Origin: Fuerstiella sp.
Lineage (GTDB): Bacteria; Planctomycetota; Planctomycetia; Planctomycetales; Planctomycetaceae
DNA length: 38,541 nt
Direction: 5' to 3'
NCBI GenBank assembly: GCA_022843805.1
Contig: JALHMY010000095.1
Span: 1-38,541 of the forward strand
The position numbers were made by a program, and so were the translations under genes. This document shows positions 15,722-24,261 of this stretch, one piece after another. The number at the start of each line of letters is the position of its first letter. Within the stretch, counting starts at the first letter, position 1. A model generated the notes under the pieces. It worked only from the letters and a program-made list of their open reading frames with translations, had not been told where the DNA came from and searched no databases.

Positions 15722-15831
15722 GATAAAGTACACTAAACGAGCGTTAGTCGAAACACCGCAAATCCCACTTTAAATTATCAAGGTTCCAACATACTAAAGC
15801 TGGGTCCGTCTGACAATTCCGTTCGTATGTT

Positions 15832-17190
15832 TCATGCTTTGTAAATCTTTTCATGCCCACCCGAGACTTTGCTGGTCGCGTTGCGCGTATCGAGAATCAT
15901 CGGGGCGTGACGGACGATCAATTCATAATCGAATGCCGTGTGATTTGTCGCAATCAACACACAATCCTGACTCTCCAGGAACTCGGGAGTCAGTGCAACA
16001 CTCTTCATCGCTGGCAGCGAATGACTGCGTGATGCTCGCAGCTCCGGAATATGAGGATCGCTGTATGTCAGCTTCGCCCCTCGCTTTAACAGCATCTCTG
16101 CCAGCTCAAAGGCCGGACTCTCCCTCGCATCATCCACATCCTTCTTGTAGGCCATGCCCAGCAGACAAATGCTGCTCCCTTTGATCGGCTTGCCCTTCTC
16201 GTTCAAAAACTCTCCCAGCCGGTCAATCACATAGTGCGGCATTCGCGTATTGATTTCGCCGGCAAGCTCGATAAATCGAGTCGTCATTCCCTGTCGACGA
16301 GCCAGCCAGCTAAGATAAAACGGATCGATGGGAATGCAGTGTCCCCCCAGCCCCGGCCCTGGATAAAACGCCTGAAAACCAAACGGCTTAGTACTGGCAG
16401 CGTTGACGACATCCCACACGTCAATACCCATCCGATCGAACAACATCTTCAACTCATTCACCAGAGCAATGTTCACACAGCGATAGGTGTTCTCCAGAAT
16501 CTTGCAGGCTTCGGCAATCTCTGCAGAGGCGACCGGTATGATCTTCACAATCGCCTGTGAATAAAGCGCACAGGCCAGTTCCAGACTTATGGCATCAACG
16601 CCTCCAACCACCTTCGGAATTCCAGCAGCCGTATAGTCAGGATTGCCGGGATCTTCCCGCTCCGGACTATAAGCCACAAAATAGTCGGTTCCACTCTTCA
16701 AACCCGCCGGATTCTTTTCCAGAATCGGCAGCATGACGTCGCGAGTGGTCGTGGGATACGTCGTGCTCTCCAGTACCACAAGCTGCCCGGGGCGCAGAAC
16801 GGCAGCAATCGATCTGGCTGTCTCTTCAATATAAATCAGATCCGGATCCCGGCTGGCATTCAGCGGAGTCGGCACGCAGATCAGCAATGCATCCGCTTCG
16901 TTCAGCCGAGTCATATCGGCGGTGGGTATCAGCTGTTTTCCACTGATCCAGCCAGCGACCGTCTCCGACGATATATGTTTGATATAACTGCGTCCCGCCT
17001 GCAATGACTGCACCTTGACAGGGTCGACATCGTAACCGATGCACTGATACCCCGCCTTTGTAAATGCACTGATCAGCGGCAGCCCAACATAACCAAGACC
17101 AATTATTCCCACTTTTGCAGTCCGACTGCCGATCTTCTGATTCAGTTCTGCAGCCACACCACTTTGAATTTCAGATACCACCCGTTGCAT
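15832..17190 (-). CDS. Nucleotide-sugar dehydrogenase (UDP-N-acetylhexosamine 6-dehydrogenase type)
   Basis: The 452-residue enzyme is predicted to oxidise C6 of a UDP-sugar to the carboxylate in two NAD-dependent steps, giving a uronic acid precursor for polysaccharide. The Rossmann motif GLGYVGLP lies near residues 31-38. A central AYSPEREDPGN segment resembles WbpA/TviB-type UDP-HexNAc dehydrogenases more than UDP-glucose dehydrogenase. The catalytic cysteine is in GPGLGGHCIPIDP (Cys285). Near the C-terminus LGMAYKKDVDDARESPA is the usual UDP-binding region. Full length for the family. It follows the GT2 gene at 17250-18179 by about 60 nt on the same strand and belongs to the surface-polysaccharide region. 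The exact substrate (GlcNAc, GalNAc or ManNAc form) cannot be told from sequence. Confidence 0.92.
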   Translation of the reverse strand: MQRVVSEIQSGVAAELNQKIGSRTAKVGIIGLGYVGLPLISAFTKAGYQCIGYDVDPVKVQSLQAGRSYIKHISSETVAGWISGKQLIPTADMTRLNEADALLICVPTPLNASRDPDLIYIEETARSIAAVLRPGQLVVLESTTYPTTTRDVMLPILEKNPAGLKSGTDYFVAYSPEREDPGNPDYTAAGIPKVVGGVDAISLELACALYSQAIVKIIPVASAEIAEACKILENTYRCVNIALVNELKMLFDRMGIDVWDVVNAASTKPFGFQAFYPGPGLGGHCIPIDPFYLSWLARRQGMTTRFIELAGEINTRMPHYVIDRLGEFLNEKGKPIKGSSICLLGMAYKKDVDDARESPAFELAEMLLKRGAKLTYSDPHIPELRASRSHSLPAMKSVALTPEFLESQDCVLIATNHTAFDYELIVRHAPMILDTRNATSKVSGGHEKIYKA

Positions 17191-17249
17191 TTGTATCAGT
17201 TCTCTCTGTTCCTGGAATGATTGTCTACTGCACTGCTCATTGCCAAAAT

Positions 17250-18179
17250 CTATTGCGATACCGCATTAAATCCACCTGCCTGCTCCGCATTCGTCATTTC
17301 GGTTGCTCGACGCTTCCCGAAAAGCAGACACCGACGCTGATATTTTCTTACGAACCGTCGAAAATCCGCATCAGGATACTGCGGAACCCTGCCGATCCAT
17401 GCTTTCAGATATCCCCACCACATACAAAGCCCACCCAAAATGATCGGCCGCTTCTTCATACGAAAAATGGCGCTGGCGAGCATGTAAAATGGGCCCGTTC
17501 CCATAAAATATTGGCCAAATCCCCATCTGATTCGCCCGGTATAGATACTTTGCTGGCTGGATCCCATGGGACGCAGATGAATAAATCGAATCTCCGGGTC
17601 ATCCCACGAACAGGGAATCCATCCCAGCATGCGACAGCGATGACAGTCGATGCCGTCCCACATCACCTGACGCACAAATCCACCAATCTGCTGAAAGCAC
17701 GTCACGCGGTAGAACTTCGATGCACCAATACTTGTCTCGTCTCCACATCCTTCACTGATCAGGCTCCCTGTCGCTTCGTCCACATAGTAGGGTTTACCCG
17801 AGCAGGTACCCAGCCTTGGATTTGCATCCATGCGTTCCATCAGGATCTCAAAGTACTTCGTCGGCAAATCCAGATCCAGATCCAGCTTGCAGACGAAGTC
17901 ATACTGATCGATGTCAATCGTCTCAAGGCCCGCATAAAACGCTTCGATCACTCCCGGTCCCACCGCCCGCTTGCCGCGATCTTCACGACGGACAATTCGG
18001 ATAAAGTCATGCCGAGCTGCATATTCAGCCAGAATCGCAGGCGTCTCGTCCGACGAGCCATCATCGACGATGACCCACAATGCCGGTTTCACCGATTGCG
18101 CAATCACCGAATCCAGTGTCCGCCGAGCATACTCAGCCTCATTCCGACACGGAGTTATCAACACGTATCGTCGCTGCAT
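17250..18179 (-). CDS. Glycosyltransferase family 2
   Basis: This GT-A fold transferase adds a sugar from a nucleotide-sugar donor to a growing glycan at the cytoplasmic face. Motifs seen are the N-terminal strand YVLITPCRNEA, VDDGSSDET, the metal-binding acidic run KLDLDLDLP, and a WDGIDCHR segment that may hold the catalytic acid. A hydrophobic stretch near the C-terminus may touch the membrane. The frame is open to 18287, but that extension runs into a dispersed repeat. I prefer the ATG at 18179, which has AGAGG about 7 nt upstream; the ATG at 18212 is possible. It lies 59 nt upstream of the nucleotide-sugar dehydrogenase gene. Donor and acceptor are unknown. Confidence 0.88.
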   Translation of the reverse strand: MQRRYVLITPCRNEAEYARRTLDSVIAQSVKPALWVIVDDGSSDETPAILAEYAARHDFIRIVRREDRGKRAVGPGVIEAFYAGLETIDIDQYDFVCKLDLDLDLPTKYFEILMERMDANPRLGTCSGKPYYVDEATGSLISEGCGDETSIGASKFYRVTCFQQIGGFVRQVMWDGIDCHRCRMLGWIPCSWDDPEIRFIHLRPMGSSQQSIYTGRIRWGFGQYFMGTGPFYMLASAIFRMKKRPIILGGLCMWWGYLKAWIGRVPQYPDADFRRFVRKYQRRCLLFGKRRATEMTNAEQAGGFNAVSQ

Positions 18180-18301
18180 TTCGCCTCTGTCCTGTTCCTG
18201 AACATCAACCATGAACGAACCCTGTCCTTGTCCTGGTCCAATGAACCAGGCGATTGAAACTGATGGCCCGCTGGGCCGAAAATACAAACTCGGTGCAGTT
18301 C

Positions 18302-18444
18302 ACCATCAAATGCCGCTCCGCGGCAAATCGCAAATTCGGATCGGAACCGACGGGTTTCGCCAAATCCCCGCCCCACAGACCCAATGACGACCTCCTCGCG
18401 GAGCGAGGTTTGATGGTAGCCGGGGGATTCAACCCCCGGAAAAC
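18302..18444. repeat. ~144-bp direct repeat, copy 1, with inverted ends
   Basis: This copy matches 18595-18738 closely. Shared parts include the ends CCATCAAATGCCGCTCCGCG and CTCGCGGAGCGAGG, and the tail CCCCCGGAAAAC. Within the copy ACCATCAAA at the left and TTTGATGGT (18409-18417) at the right are inverted repeats, each next to a CGCTCCGCG/CGCGGAGCG arm. The unit thus looks like a small palindromic element. Confidence 0.8.
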
Positions 18445-18594
18445 CGCAGAGGCGGCAACGGCGTCGCGGAGCGACGATTGAGTCATTACCGAACCGTGCG
18501 TCACCCTGTGGCCAGCCAGTGGCCAGCCAGTCAATTGTCGCTCCGCGACACGGTCAATTGTGGGCGTCCAATCCCGGCCTTGAAAGGCCGGGCT

Positions 18595-18738
18595 ACCATC
18601 AAATGCCGCTCCGCGGCAAATCGCAAATTCGGATCGGAACCATCGGGTAACGCCTCATCCCTGCCCCATAGACCGAATGCCGCCCTCCTCGCGGAGCGAG
18701 GTCTGATGGTGGACAGGGGTTTTCACCCCCCGGAAAAC
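18595..18738. repeat. ~144-bp direct repeat, copy 2, with inverted ends
   Basis: This is the second copy of the unit at 18302-18444. The start ACCATCAAATGCCGCTCCGC is kept. The right inverted end is TCTGATGGT (18702-18710), one base different from copy 1. The middle has several substitutions, so the duplication is not brand new. Confidence 0.8.
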
Positions 18739-18767
18739 TATAAGGCCAACAACGCCCATTCACAGAG

Positions 18768-18813
18768 GCCCCCATCGGCTTCACGCCGATGGAGCCCCGG
18801 TTTGGCAACTACC
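18768..18813 (+). repeat. Dispersed palindromic repeat, copy 3 of 5
   Basis: The stem CATCGGC-TTCAC-GCCGATG is followed by GAGCCCCGGTTTGGCAACTA, the same layout and orientation as the copies at 10979, 11049, 28044 and 28111. Confidence 0.75.
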
Positions 18814-18844
18814 ATCGGCGTCCCGACCCAGACCCCCGGTAAAA

Positions 18845-19900
18845 TCACAACTGCCCGCCGGCCATCGGATCGGACCCCGGCAAAATCCCGTGCTCCCCCA
18901 GCCAGGTTTGAATCACCGGTTCAATAATCCTTCGAAGTTCCTCATTCGCATAACCACACCAGTGCACCGGCTGATCCACGCAATACACAGCATTCAGCGG
19001 ACGGCCGAATCCGTCCGTCATAATCACACCCGCCTGCTCAGCAACCAGCAGACCAGCGGCGTCATACGGGTGACAAACAAGCTCCGGCACTTCCCGAAAA
19101 CTGTCCTGTTCCAGAATCTCAAAGAACAGCGGCCGCAGGTCACAGCAGAATCGATCATGCCCGTTGATCAGTTCCACCATCTGGCCGCCCGTGCAAATGT
19201 ACTGGTCGTCCAGCACCGCCTCCCGGGAAGTCTTTCCGAAGGGCACAACAACCCGACAGATCGACTCCATCAGGTCAGCAGCCAGTCCCTTTGTCCCCTG
19301 GAAAAAGCTGCTCACCTGAGCGAACCCGCCTGCCAGAGTTGTACTGCGAGCAGGACTGGGAGGTCGAACCTGGGCATGGGCACCGCCTACCTGAGTTCGC
19401 CATCCCCGAGTTGCCTGACCTCGCACCGCCGCGAACGCATCGCACAGTATTTGCTTGCTGGTCGGAAGCTCGACCAGCACGGACGCAAAGGAATCCTGCA
19501 GGCTGGTGGTTTCACCAAGATCCCGGGCAACGGTGGCCAGAAACCACGCCGACCGTTTGTCGTACATCAGCCCGCGAGTTCCATCAATCGGATCGATCAG
19601 CACGCGGTATTTACAGGGCAGGGCAGGGTCACCAAAACGACGGCGTCCATCTGCTCCCATGCCTTCCGCGATCAGCAGCAGAGGAAAACATTCCTGCGGC
19701 CAGAGAGCAATCTGCTCCTCCAGAAGCGGCTCCACTCGCCGATCAATCGCATAGATCGTATCGCCACCTTCCTCAGCCACCGGCGCTGCAAGTCCCTGCT
19801 CATCCGATGTCAGCATCCCATACACACGAGTTTGGATCTGAAACCCAAGCTGCAGCAATCGATCAACCCACAGCCAGTCCCCACATCCCTGTTCATCCAT
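18845..19900 (-). CDS. Inositol monophosphatase family sugar phosphatase
   Basis: The 351-residue protein belongs to the Mg-dependent, Li-sensitive phosphatase superfamily (IMPase/FBPase/CysQ). The metal-binding residues are visible: Glu79 in LLIAEG, then DPIDGT with Asp103 and Asp106, and the C-terminal HPYDAAG that stands for the usual WDxAAG. It is longer than the usual ~270 residues, with extra sequence in the middle. The ATG at 19900 is the first in frame. It lies downstream of the SIS isomerase gene on the same strand, with a strong 64-nt hairpin between them. The context suggests removal of phosphate from a sugar phosphate in the nearby sugar pathway; the actual substrate is unknown. 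Confidence 0.85.
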   Translation of the reverse strand: MDEQGCGDWLWVDRLLQLGFQIQTRVYGMLTSDEQGLAAPVAEEGGDTIYAIDRRVEPLLEEQIALWPQECFPLLLIAEGMGADGRRRFGDPALPCKYRVLIDPIDGTRGLMYDKRSAWFLATVARDLGETTSLQDSFASVLVELPTSKQILCDAFAAVRGQATRGWRTQVGGAHAQVRPPSPARSTTLAGGFAQVSSFFQGTKGLAADLMESICRVVVPFGKTSREAVLDDQYICTGGQMVELINGHDRFCCDLRPLFFEILEQDSFREVPELVCHPYDAAGLLVAEQAGVIMTDGFGRPLNAVYCVDQPVHWCGYANEELRRIIEPVIQTWLGEHGILPGSDPMAGGQL

Positions 19901-19982
19901 TGTGTAGTTCCAAAGTCCTCAAATGGACCGATCAGGCTCTGCCTTCATAATGAAGTCGCCCTGTTTTGCGTACACATAAATC

Positions 19983-20046
19983 GTTTAACCCGTGGCCGAC
20001 AGGCCAGGCTGCAAGGAAGTCCTGGCCTGTCGGCCACGGGTTAAAC
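19983..20046. terminator. Perfect 26-bp stem hairpin (terminator or REP-like element)
   Basis: A 26-bp arm beginning GTTTAACCCGTGGCCGACAG (19983-20008) is followed by a 12-nt loop and an exact complement (20021-20046). It begins just past the stop of the isomerase gene (20054). Its symmetry means it works in either orientation. The T-run is short, so it may be an attenuating or mRNA-protecting repeat rather than a classical terminator. Confidence 0.7.
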
Positions 20047-20053
20047 ATTCGCA

Positions 20054-20653
20054 TCACGCCCCGGACTCGGCTGTTTCCGGCAGCTCCATGAAGGCATAAC
20101 ACAACATGTGATAAACGGTCATCTGAGCATCCTCAACCCGGCCATAATGAGTATCCCCAATCACCAGCAGATGATCAGCGTACTCGGCCATCCTGCCGCG
20201 CTTCGCACCGATCACGGCCACCGTCGTCATCTGATTTTCCTGAGCCCACGCGAGCGCACGAACTAAGTTTTCTGAGCTGCCACTCACACTCGATGAAATA
20301 ATCACATCGCCCGGGCGAGCGTAATTCCTGAGCTGACGTACAAACACGTCCGCGAAGGAATAATCGTTTCCTATCGCACTCAGCCATGGCACATTGTCAT
20401 TGAGCGACATGACTCGGAAGGGCATATTCAGCATATCCGAAGCACCCTTGCCCAGGTCCGTGGCAAAGTGCGAAGCACTCGCCGCATTCCCGCCGTTGCC
20501 AAATACAAATACCTGCCGGCCTTCGCGGTGAGCGTCTCGCAACACCCCAACAATCGCCTCAACAACATCCAGATCAATTGTGGACAGCAAAGCCTGCTGA
20601 CGCGCCACATAATCCGTCATCCATCCGGAAACATTCATAGTCTGATTTTCCAT
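20054..20653 (-). CDS. SIS-domain phosphosugar isomerase, GmhA-like
   Basis: This is a one-domain sugar isomerase like sedoheptulose-7-phosphate isomerase, which makes the phosphoheptose for ADP- or GDP-heptose. The phosphate-binding segments are FGNGGNAASASHFATDLGKG and SSSVSGSSENLVRAL, and the C-terminal helix has TVYHMLCYAF. Classical GmhA has Glu where this protein has Asp in HFATDL, so the substrate may differ. The frame is open to 20719. I choose the ATG at 20653, with AGGA upstream and 8 nt after the stop of the SMR-type gene, giving about 199 residues, normal for GmhA. Its close coupling to the transporter and the HAD-UbiA gene suggests it feeds a lipid-linked sugar pathway. Confidence 0.85.
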   Translation of the reverse strand: MENQTMNVSGWMTDYVARQQALLSTIDLDVVEAIVGVLRDAHREGRQVFVFGNGGNAASASHFATDLGKGASDMLNMPFRVMSLNDNVPWLSAIGNDYSFADVFVRQLRNYARPGDVIISSSVSGSSENLVRALAWAQENQMTTVAVIGAKRGRMAEYADHLLVIGDTHYGRVEDAQMTVYHMLCYAFMELPETAESGA

Positions 20654-20661
20654 TTTTCCTG

Positions 20662-21015
20662 TCATTTGGACAAAATCGCAACGCCGGCCAACACCAGTGC
20701 CGTTCCAATGAACTTCCACAAAGTGAAATGTTCATCAAACAACATATGTGAGAGGAACGCTACCATAACTACAACTGAGCACGTCATGATTGGATAGGCA
20801 ACACTAAGTTGCAGGAACCGCAGACTCATCGTGTAGAACACCATCGCAGTGGCCAGGCACACAATACCGGAAATCAGGTAGGGATTAAACGCCGTCTTCT
20901 TCAGGAATCCTACCGCGGTTGCCGCATCACTGTGATTGATGCTGGCCGCATATTTTAACAGCACATTCGCGCAAGCGGTGAGCAGGACTGCCAACGAAAG
21001 GAACAGCCATTTCAT
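20662..21015 (-). CDS. Small multidrug-resistance/EamA-type membrane transporter
   Basis: The 117-residue protein has four predicted membrane helices, the size and layout of SMR-family half-transporters, a group that includes ArnE/ArnF (flippase for aminoarabinose-phosphoundecaprenol). An early ANVLLKYAA segment sits in helix 1. In the third and fourth helices are LSVAYPIMTCSVVVMVA and FIGTALVLAGVAIL, where AYPI...(S) and G-x-x-L-x-x-x-G are typical. The frame is open to 21102, but the ATG at 21015 (MKWLFLSLAVLL) gives a normal SMR start and has AGAAAGAG before it. It lies between a HAD-UbiA fusion and a phosphosugar isomerase, which favours a role in flipping a polyprenyl-phosphate sugar over drug export. 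That role is inferred from context. Confidence 0.82.
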   Translation of the reverse strand: MKWLFLSLAVLLTACANVLLKYAASINHSDAATAVGFLKKTAFNPYLISGIVCLATAMVFYTMSLRFLQLSVAYPIMTCSVVVMVAFLSHMLFDEHFTLWKFIGTALVLAGVAILSK

Positions 21016-21141
21016 TCGTTTACTCTTTCTGAGTGGTCTGCATCTGGTCACCGCGATCGATGCGATCGAATCAAAAATAAAGTGATCGACATTCCACCGC
21101 AAAACATACTGTTCCGCAGCGGTGCAACTTTGCGAGAAGCA

Positions 21142-22563
21142 TCATACAGCCAGAAGCACAAGAACGGCTGTCATGAGACCGATCACATAAGTGTGACGAT
21201 CTTTCACAGCGAACACCAGAGGATCGTCGCTGAGTTCTCCTCTGTGCGCCAGAAACCAGATCCTGGTAATCCAGTAAAGAAACAGTGGCCCGACAAACCA
21301 AAGAAAAGTTGGCCGACTGTAAAGCGTTGTTGCCGTATCTCCTGCAATGTACAAAAGAAACACTAAACAGGCGAGATAACCACACGTTGGGCCGAGATTG
21401 CCCAACAGATCCAGATCTTCCGGACGATAGCCGCGCCTGGAGTTTACCTCGCCGCGGGCTGCGGATAGTTCGGTAAATCGCTTGGACAGTGCTAACGACA
21501 AGAACAGAAACACAGAAAACGCAAGAAGCCAGTGCGAAAGTGATATCCCGGCGACCAGGCCTCCGGCGAGAATTCGATAGGTATACAGCCCCGCCAGCAT
21601 CAGCACATCAACAAACAACTTGTTTTTCAGGACATAGGAATAGGTCAGAGTCGCCAGAATGTACCCCACCAGCAGACATGGCAGAACGACAGGTGCACAT
21701 ATTGCAGTCAATCCCACTGCGCCGAGCATCAGCCCTCCCGACATGACCAGCGCGGCAGGAATCGATACTGTTCCGGCCGCCAGGGGACGACGATATTTTC
21801 GCGGATGCCGACGGTCCGAATTGATGTCGGTCAGGTCATTGATAATGTATGTGCCCGAAGCACACGCACTTAGCCCCAAAAATGCTATGAGAACTGTAAG
21901 CCATTTATCGAAGTCCAGCTCGTGTGCCATTAACAGTGGCACAAAAAGCAAAAGATTTTTAGCCCATTGAACCGGGCGCAGAAGGCGAATCATCGCCCGA
22001 AATCCACCCGCCTTACGAGGAAACACTCGAATCGGTTGACATACATTTCTTGCCTTTGACAGAACGCTGGAAGATGCGTTAACCACGTAGCTTTCATTGG
22101 CTGCCTCCCAAAGCGGCAGATCAGCGGACGAGTTACCGATGTAGTCAAACCGTCCGCGGCACACTTTCTGAATCCGAGACAGTTTTCCCGCCCCCGCACA
22201 ATTCAATCCAGCCTCTGTGGCAATCACGTCATCGAATAACTCAAGGTGGTCTGCTACGGCCTGTGCAAACCGTCGATCACTGGCTGTCGCAAGTATCAAC
22301 CGCCGTCCATCACGTCGCAACTCTCTTAAAAACTCCAGCAACTCTGGGTGATACGGCAAAGTATCCGCCTGAATTTTGATGTGGTTTGCTACTTCCTCCT
22401 TAAAGGCCGCTTTTCCACGTAATAGCCAGAACGGGATCTGCCAGACCAGGATTGGCTGCTGCCCCAGCAGCAGAAACAACGCTTCCCACAATAAATCGCC
22501 GGTAATCAGCGTCCCATCCAGATCAACGCAAACTGGAACCTGTGATACGTGGGGTTCAGTCAT
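21142..22563 (-). CDS. HAD phosphatase-UbiA prenyltransferase fusion (DPPR-synthase-like)
   Basis: The N-terminal third is a HAD-superfamily phosphatase: the nucleophile motif VDLDGTL, ATASDRR for motif II, and YIGNSSADLPLW with the metal-binding Asp. From about residue 190 follows a UbiA-type membrane domain with 8-9 helices and the double-Asp motif NDLTDINSD plus KYRRPLAAG. These resemble decaprenyl-phosphate 5-phosphoribosyltransferase (mycobacterial Rv3806c group), which moves phosphoribose from PRPP to a polyprenyl phosphate. The fused HAD could then remove the 5-phosphate, giving a polyprenyl-phosphate pentose in one polypeptide (inference). The ATG at 22563 is chosen; a TTG two codons upstream is open. 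It heads the run of transporter, isomerase and phosphatase genes. Confidence 0.9.
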   Translation of the reverse strand: MTEPHVSQVPVCVDLDGTLITGDLLWEALFLLLGQQPILVWQIPFWLLRGKAAFKEEVANHIKIQADTLPYHPELLEFLRELRRDGRRLILATASDRRFAQAVADHLELFDDVIATEAGLNCAGAGKLSRIQKVCRGRFDYIGNSSADLPLWEAANESYVVNASSSVLSKARNVCQPIRVFPRKAGGFRAMIRLLRPVQWAKNLLLFVPLLMAHELDFDKWLTVLIAFLGLSACASGTYIINDLTDINSDRRHPRKYRRPLAAGTVSIPAALVMSGGLMLGAVGLTAICAPVVLPCLLVGYILATLTYSYVLKNKLFVDVLMLAGLYTYRILAGGLVAGISLSHWLLAFSVFLFLSLALSKRFTELSAARGEVNSRRGYRPEDLDLLGNLGPTCGYLACLVFLLYIAGDTATTLYSRPTFLWFVGPLFLYWITRIWFLAHRGELSDDPLVFAVKDRHTYVIGLMTAVLVLLAV

Positions 22564-22569
22564 AGTCAA

Positions 22570-23007
22570 ATTAATTCTCGTTCGAATTGTATTGGTTCAA
22601 TGCAACTTCTGAGACGGTCGTCGCGTTCCAGCTGATCAGCTGCGGGACTTCGGCTCGCAGATTACTCCACAGCTGGGCACTGGCTCGCAGCACGAAAAAT
22701 TCCGGGTTTCAATCTGGGGAGCAGGTAACCGTGTGACAACGTCTCAGACGCGACCTGTTTGTTCTCCTTCAGTCGCGTTCGAAACCGGCTACCCTCCTTC
22801 AGGTTTCCGGAGCATTCGTCCTAACTACCTTCGCGTCATCCGTCAATTAAATAGTTTGCGGCATATCCTGCAACAACACGCACTCGGGGATCATTAATCA
22901 GAGACGACCTGGCAAGCTGCGTATCTGGTATCATCGAGCAATAGTGTCATGCCACGGAAAGCGAAATGACACTGATGCTGCAGTAAACTCCTTCGATTCA
23001 CAGTCAT
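22570..23007. other. 438-nt gap, nothing recognised
   Basis: No ORF of note, tRNA-like fold or repeat of the families seen elsewhere was recognised. A promoter for the HAD-UbiA gene would have to lie here, but I cannot point to clear -35/-10 boxes. Confidence 0.5.
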
Positions 23008-24243
23008 CTATGGTGCAGTGCTCGAAACGCGACCGTATCGGAATTTCCCGCTTAGAACCGCATCAACAGCAAGTCCGGCCAAAGCCGCTATAAAGGGAAT
23101 GGACGGGAAATGATAGCGATCCCCGATGACGATTACCGCATGTACCGCCGCAAAATAGCCCCACAACACAACTGCCGGATGCAGGACGACATTCCACCAT
23201 CCCTGGCGTCGCCACAATACACCCACGCCGACTAACGCAAGCAGCAGCATTAACAGCCAGTACGCCGCACTGGCTGCCTTCATTGGTGTCAGCACAGACT
23301 GCCCGAATTTCTGCTCCAGCCCTTTTCGGTTCCAATGCACGCCGATCGTCTCGCTTGAATGCAGAAAAATCAGTTTGCGAAGGGTACGCACAACAAATGC
23401 GGCTGGTTCATCGCGAATATACTCTATGGCACGTTGTTTCAGGAGCCGATCTCCTTCCACCTCGCCCGCTGGAAGGTCCACTGGTCGCACCGTGTAAGTT
23501 CCCGCCGGATTCTGCGGATTGTTTCCCATCCAAAAATTCGATCCACTATTGGTTGAGATCAGCACGAAATGGCCGAATACATGATGATTGCGGACCGTCC
23601 ATGGTAAAATACAGGCGACCATCACTGTCACAGCGATGGCTGCTTCTGTAAAAGCGAAGCGAAGTTGCGTCCTGCTGAATCCGGTGGAACATGCGCGGAT
23701 GACAGCCAGAATCAATGGAATTAGCAAGGCAATCGGGCGAAGGTAGCTGGCAACTGCCCATACGATACCCAAAATGAATGACCGTGTTAGCGATGCGGAT
23801 GTACCAGAGATCCATACGGAAAGACCGGCAAGGACAAAGACATTAAACAGCAGCTCGCTGGCCAGCACGGTCGTAAATTGCACCTGGGACGGCCAAACCG
23901 CCAGCAGTAACCCAGCAAAAGTGGCTGGAAGCTCTCCAAACCAGTGATGCGTGAGCCACATCGTCAGAAATACGGTAGCAACACCCAGAACAATGTTGAG
24001 CACGACGATTGGGGTATAACTAACGCCAAAAACTGAATACAGCGCGGCATAAACCGCCGGTGTACCGACCGCCCAAAAAGCAGTCGGATCACCTGGTTTC
24101 CAGCAAAACCCGTCCCCTGCTGCAATATTTCTGGCGAACGTATCATATGCATGTGAGTCGGACGTCGGGATGACTGGAATGACAAGAGCCCACGCGATTC
24201 TCGTTATCATGGCAAGGGCAATGACTGCAACCCATGTTCTCAT
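23008..24243 (-). CDS. GT39/ArnT-like membrane glycosyltransferase
   Basis: This is an integral membrane protein of about 410 residues with some ten helices and the pattern of the PMT/ArnT (GT39, GT-C) family, which transfers a sugar from a polyprenyl-phosphate donor to an acceptor on the outer side of the membrane. The first extracytoplasmic loop carries an acidic SDSHAYDTFARNIAAGDGF segment, the usual catalytic region. A charged loop follows (WMGNNPQNPAGTY) and the end has DRYHFPSIPF, common in this group. I prefer the ATG at 24243, with AAAGG about 8 nt upstream; the ATG at 24261 is also open. It sits upstream of the HAD-UbiA, SMR and SIS genes, so it may use the lipid-linked sugar they make. 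Confidence 0.85.
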   Translation of the reverse strand: MRTWVAVIALAMITRIAWALVIPVIPTSDSHAYDTFARNIAAGDGFCWKPGDPTAFWAVGTPAVYAALYSVFGVSYTPIVVLNIVLGVATVFLTMWLTHHWFGELPATFAGLLLAVWPSQVQFTTVLASELLFNVFVLAGLSVWISGTSASLTRSFILGIVWAVASYLRPIALLIPLILAVIRACSTGFSRTQLRFAFTEAAIAVTVMVACILPWTVRNHHVFGHFVLISTNSGSNFWMGNNPQNPAGTYTVRPVDLPAGEVEGDRLLKQRAIEYIRDEPAAFVVRTLRKLIFLHSSETIGVHWNRKGLEQKFGQSVLTPMKAASAAYWLLMLLLALVGVGVLWRRQGWWNVVLHPAVVLWGYFAAVHAVIVIGDRYHFPSIPFIAALAGLAVDAVLSGKFRYGRVSSTAP

Positions 24244-24261
24244 TTGGAGCCTTTCAGGCAT

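Larger units (their letters stand above)
18213..18844. other. Repeat-rich gap without genes
   Basis: I see no credible coding region here. The stretch holds a copy of the short dispersed repeat (18244-18285), a ~144-bp direct repeat (18302-18444 and 18595-18738) and one copy of the five-member palindromic repeat (18768-18813). It separates the phosphatase gene (stop at 18845) from the GT2 gene. Confidence 0.75.

Noticed and set aside
17115..18257. 380-codon open frame on the plus strand
   Set aside because: Antisense to the GT2 gene, low-complexity and without domains; its frame mirrors codon bias of the opposite strand.
18890..20044. 384-codon open frame on the plus strand
   Set aside because: Antisense to the phosphatase gene, with no recognisable domain, and it ends within the 64-nt hairpin.
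22770..22810. Possible tRNA T-loop (GTTCGAAAC)
   Set aside because: The flanking bases do not form a T stem and no acceptor or anticodon arm can be folded around it.
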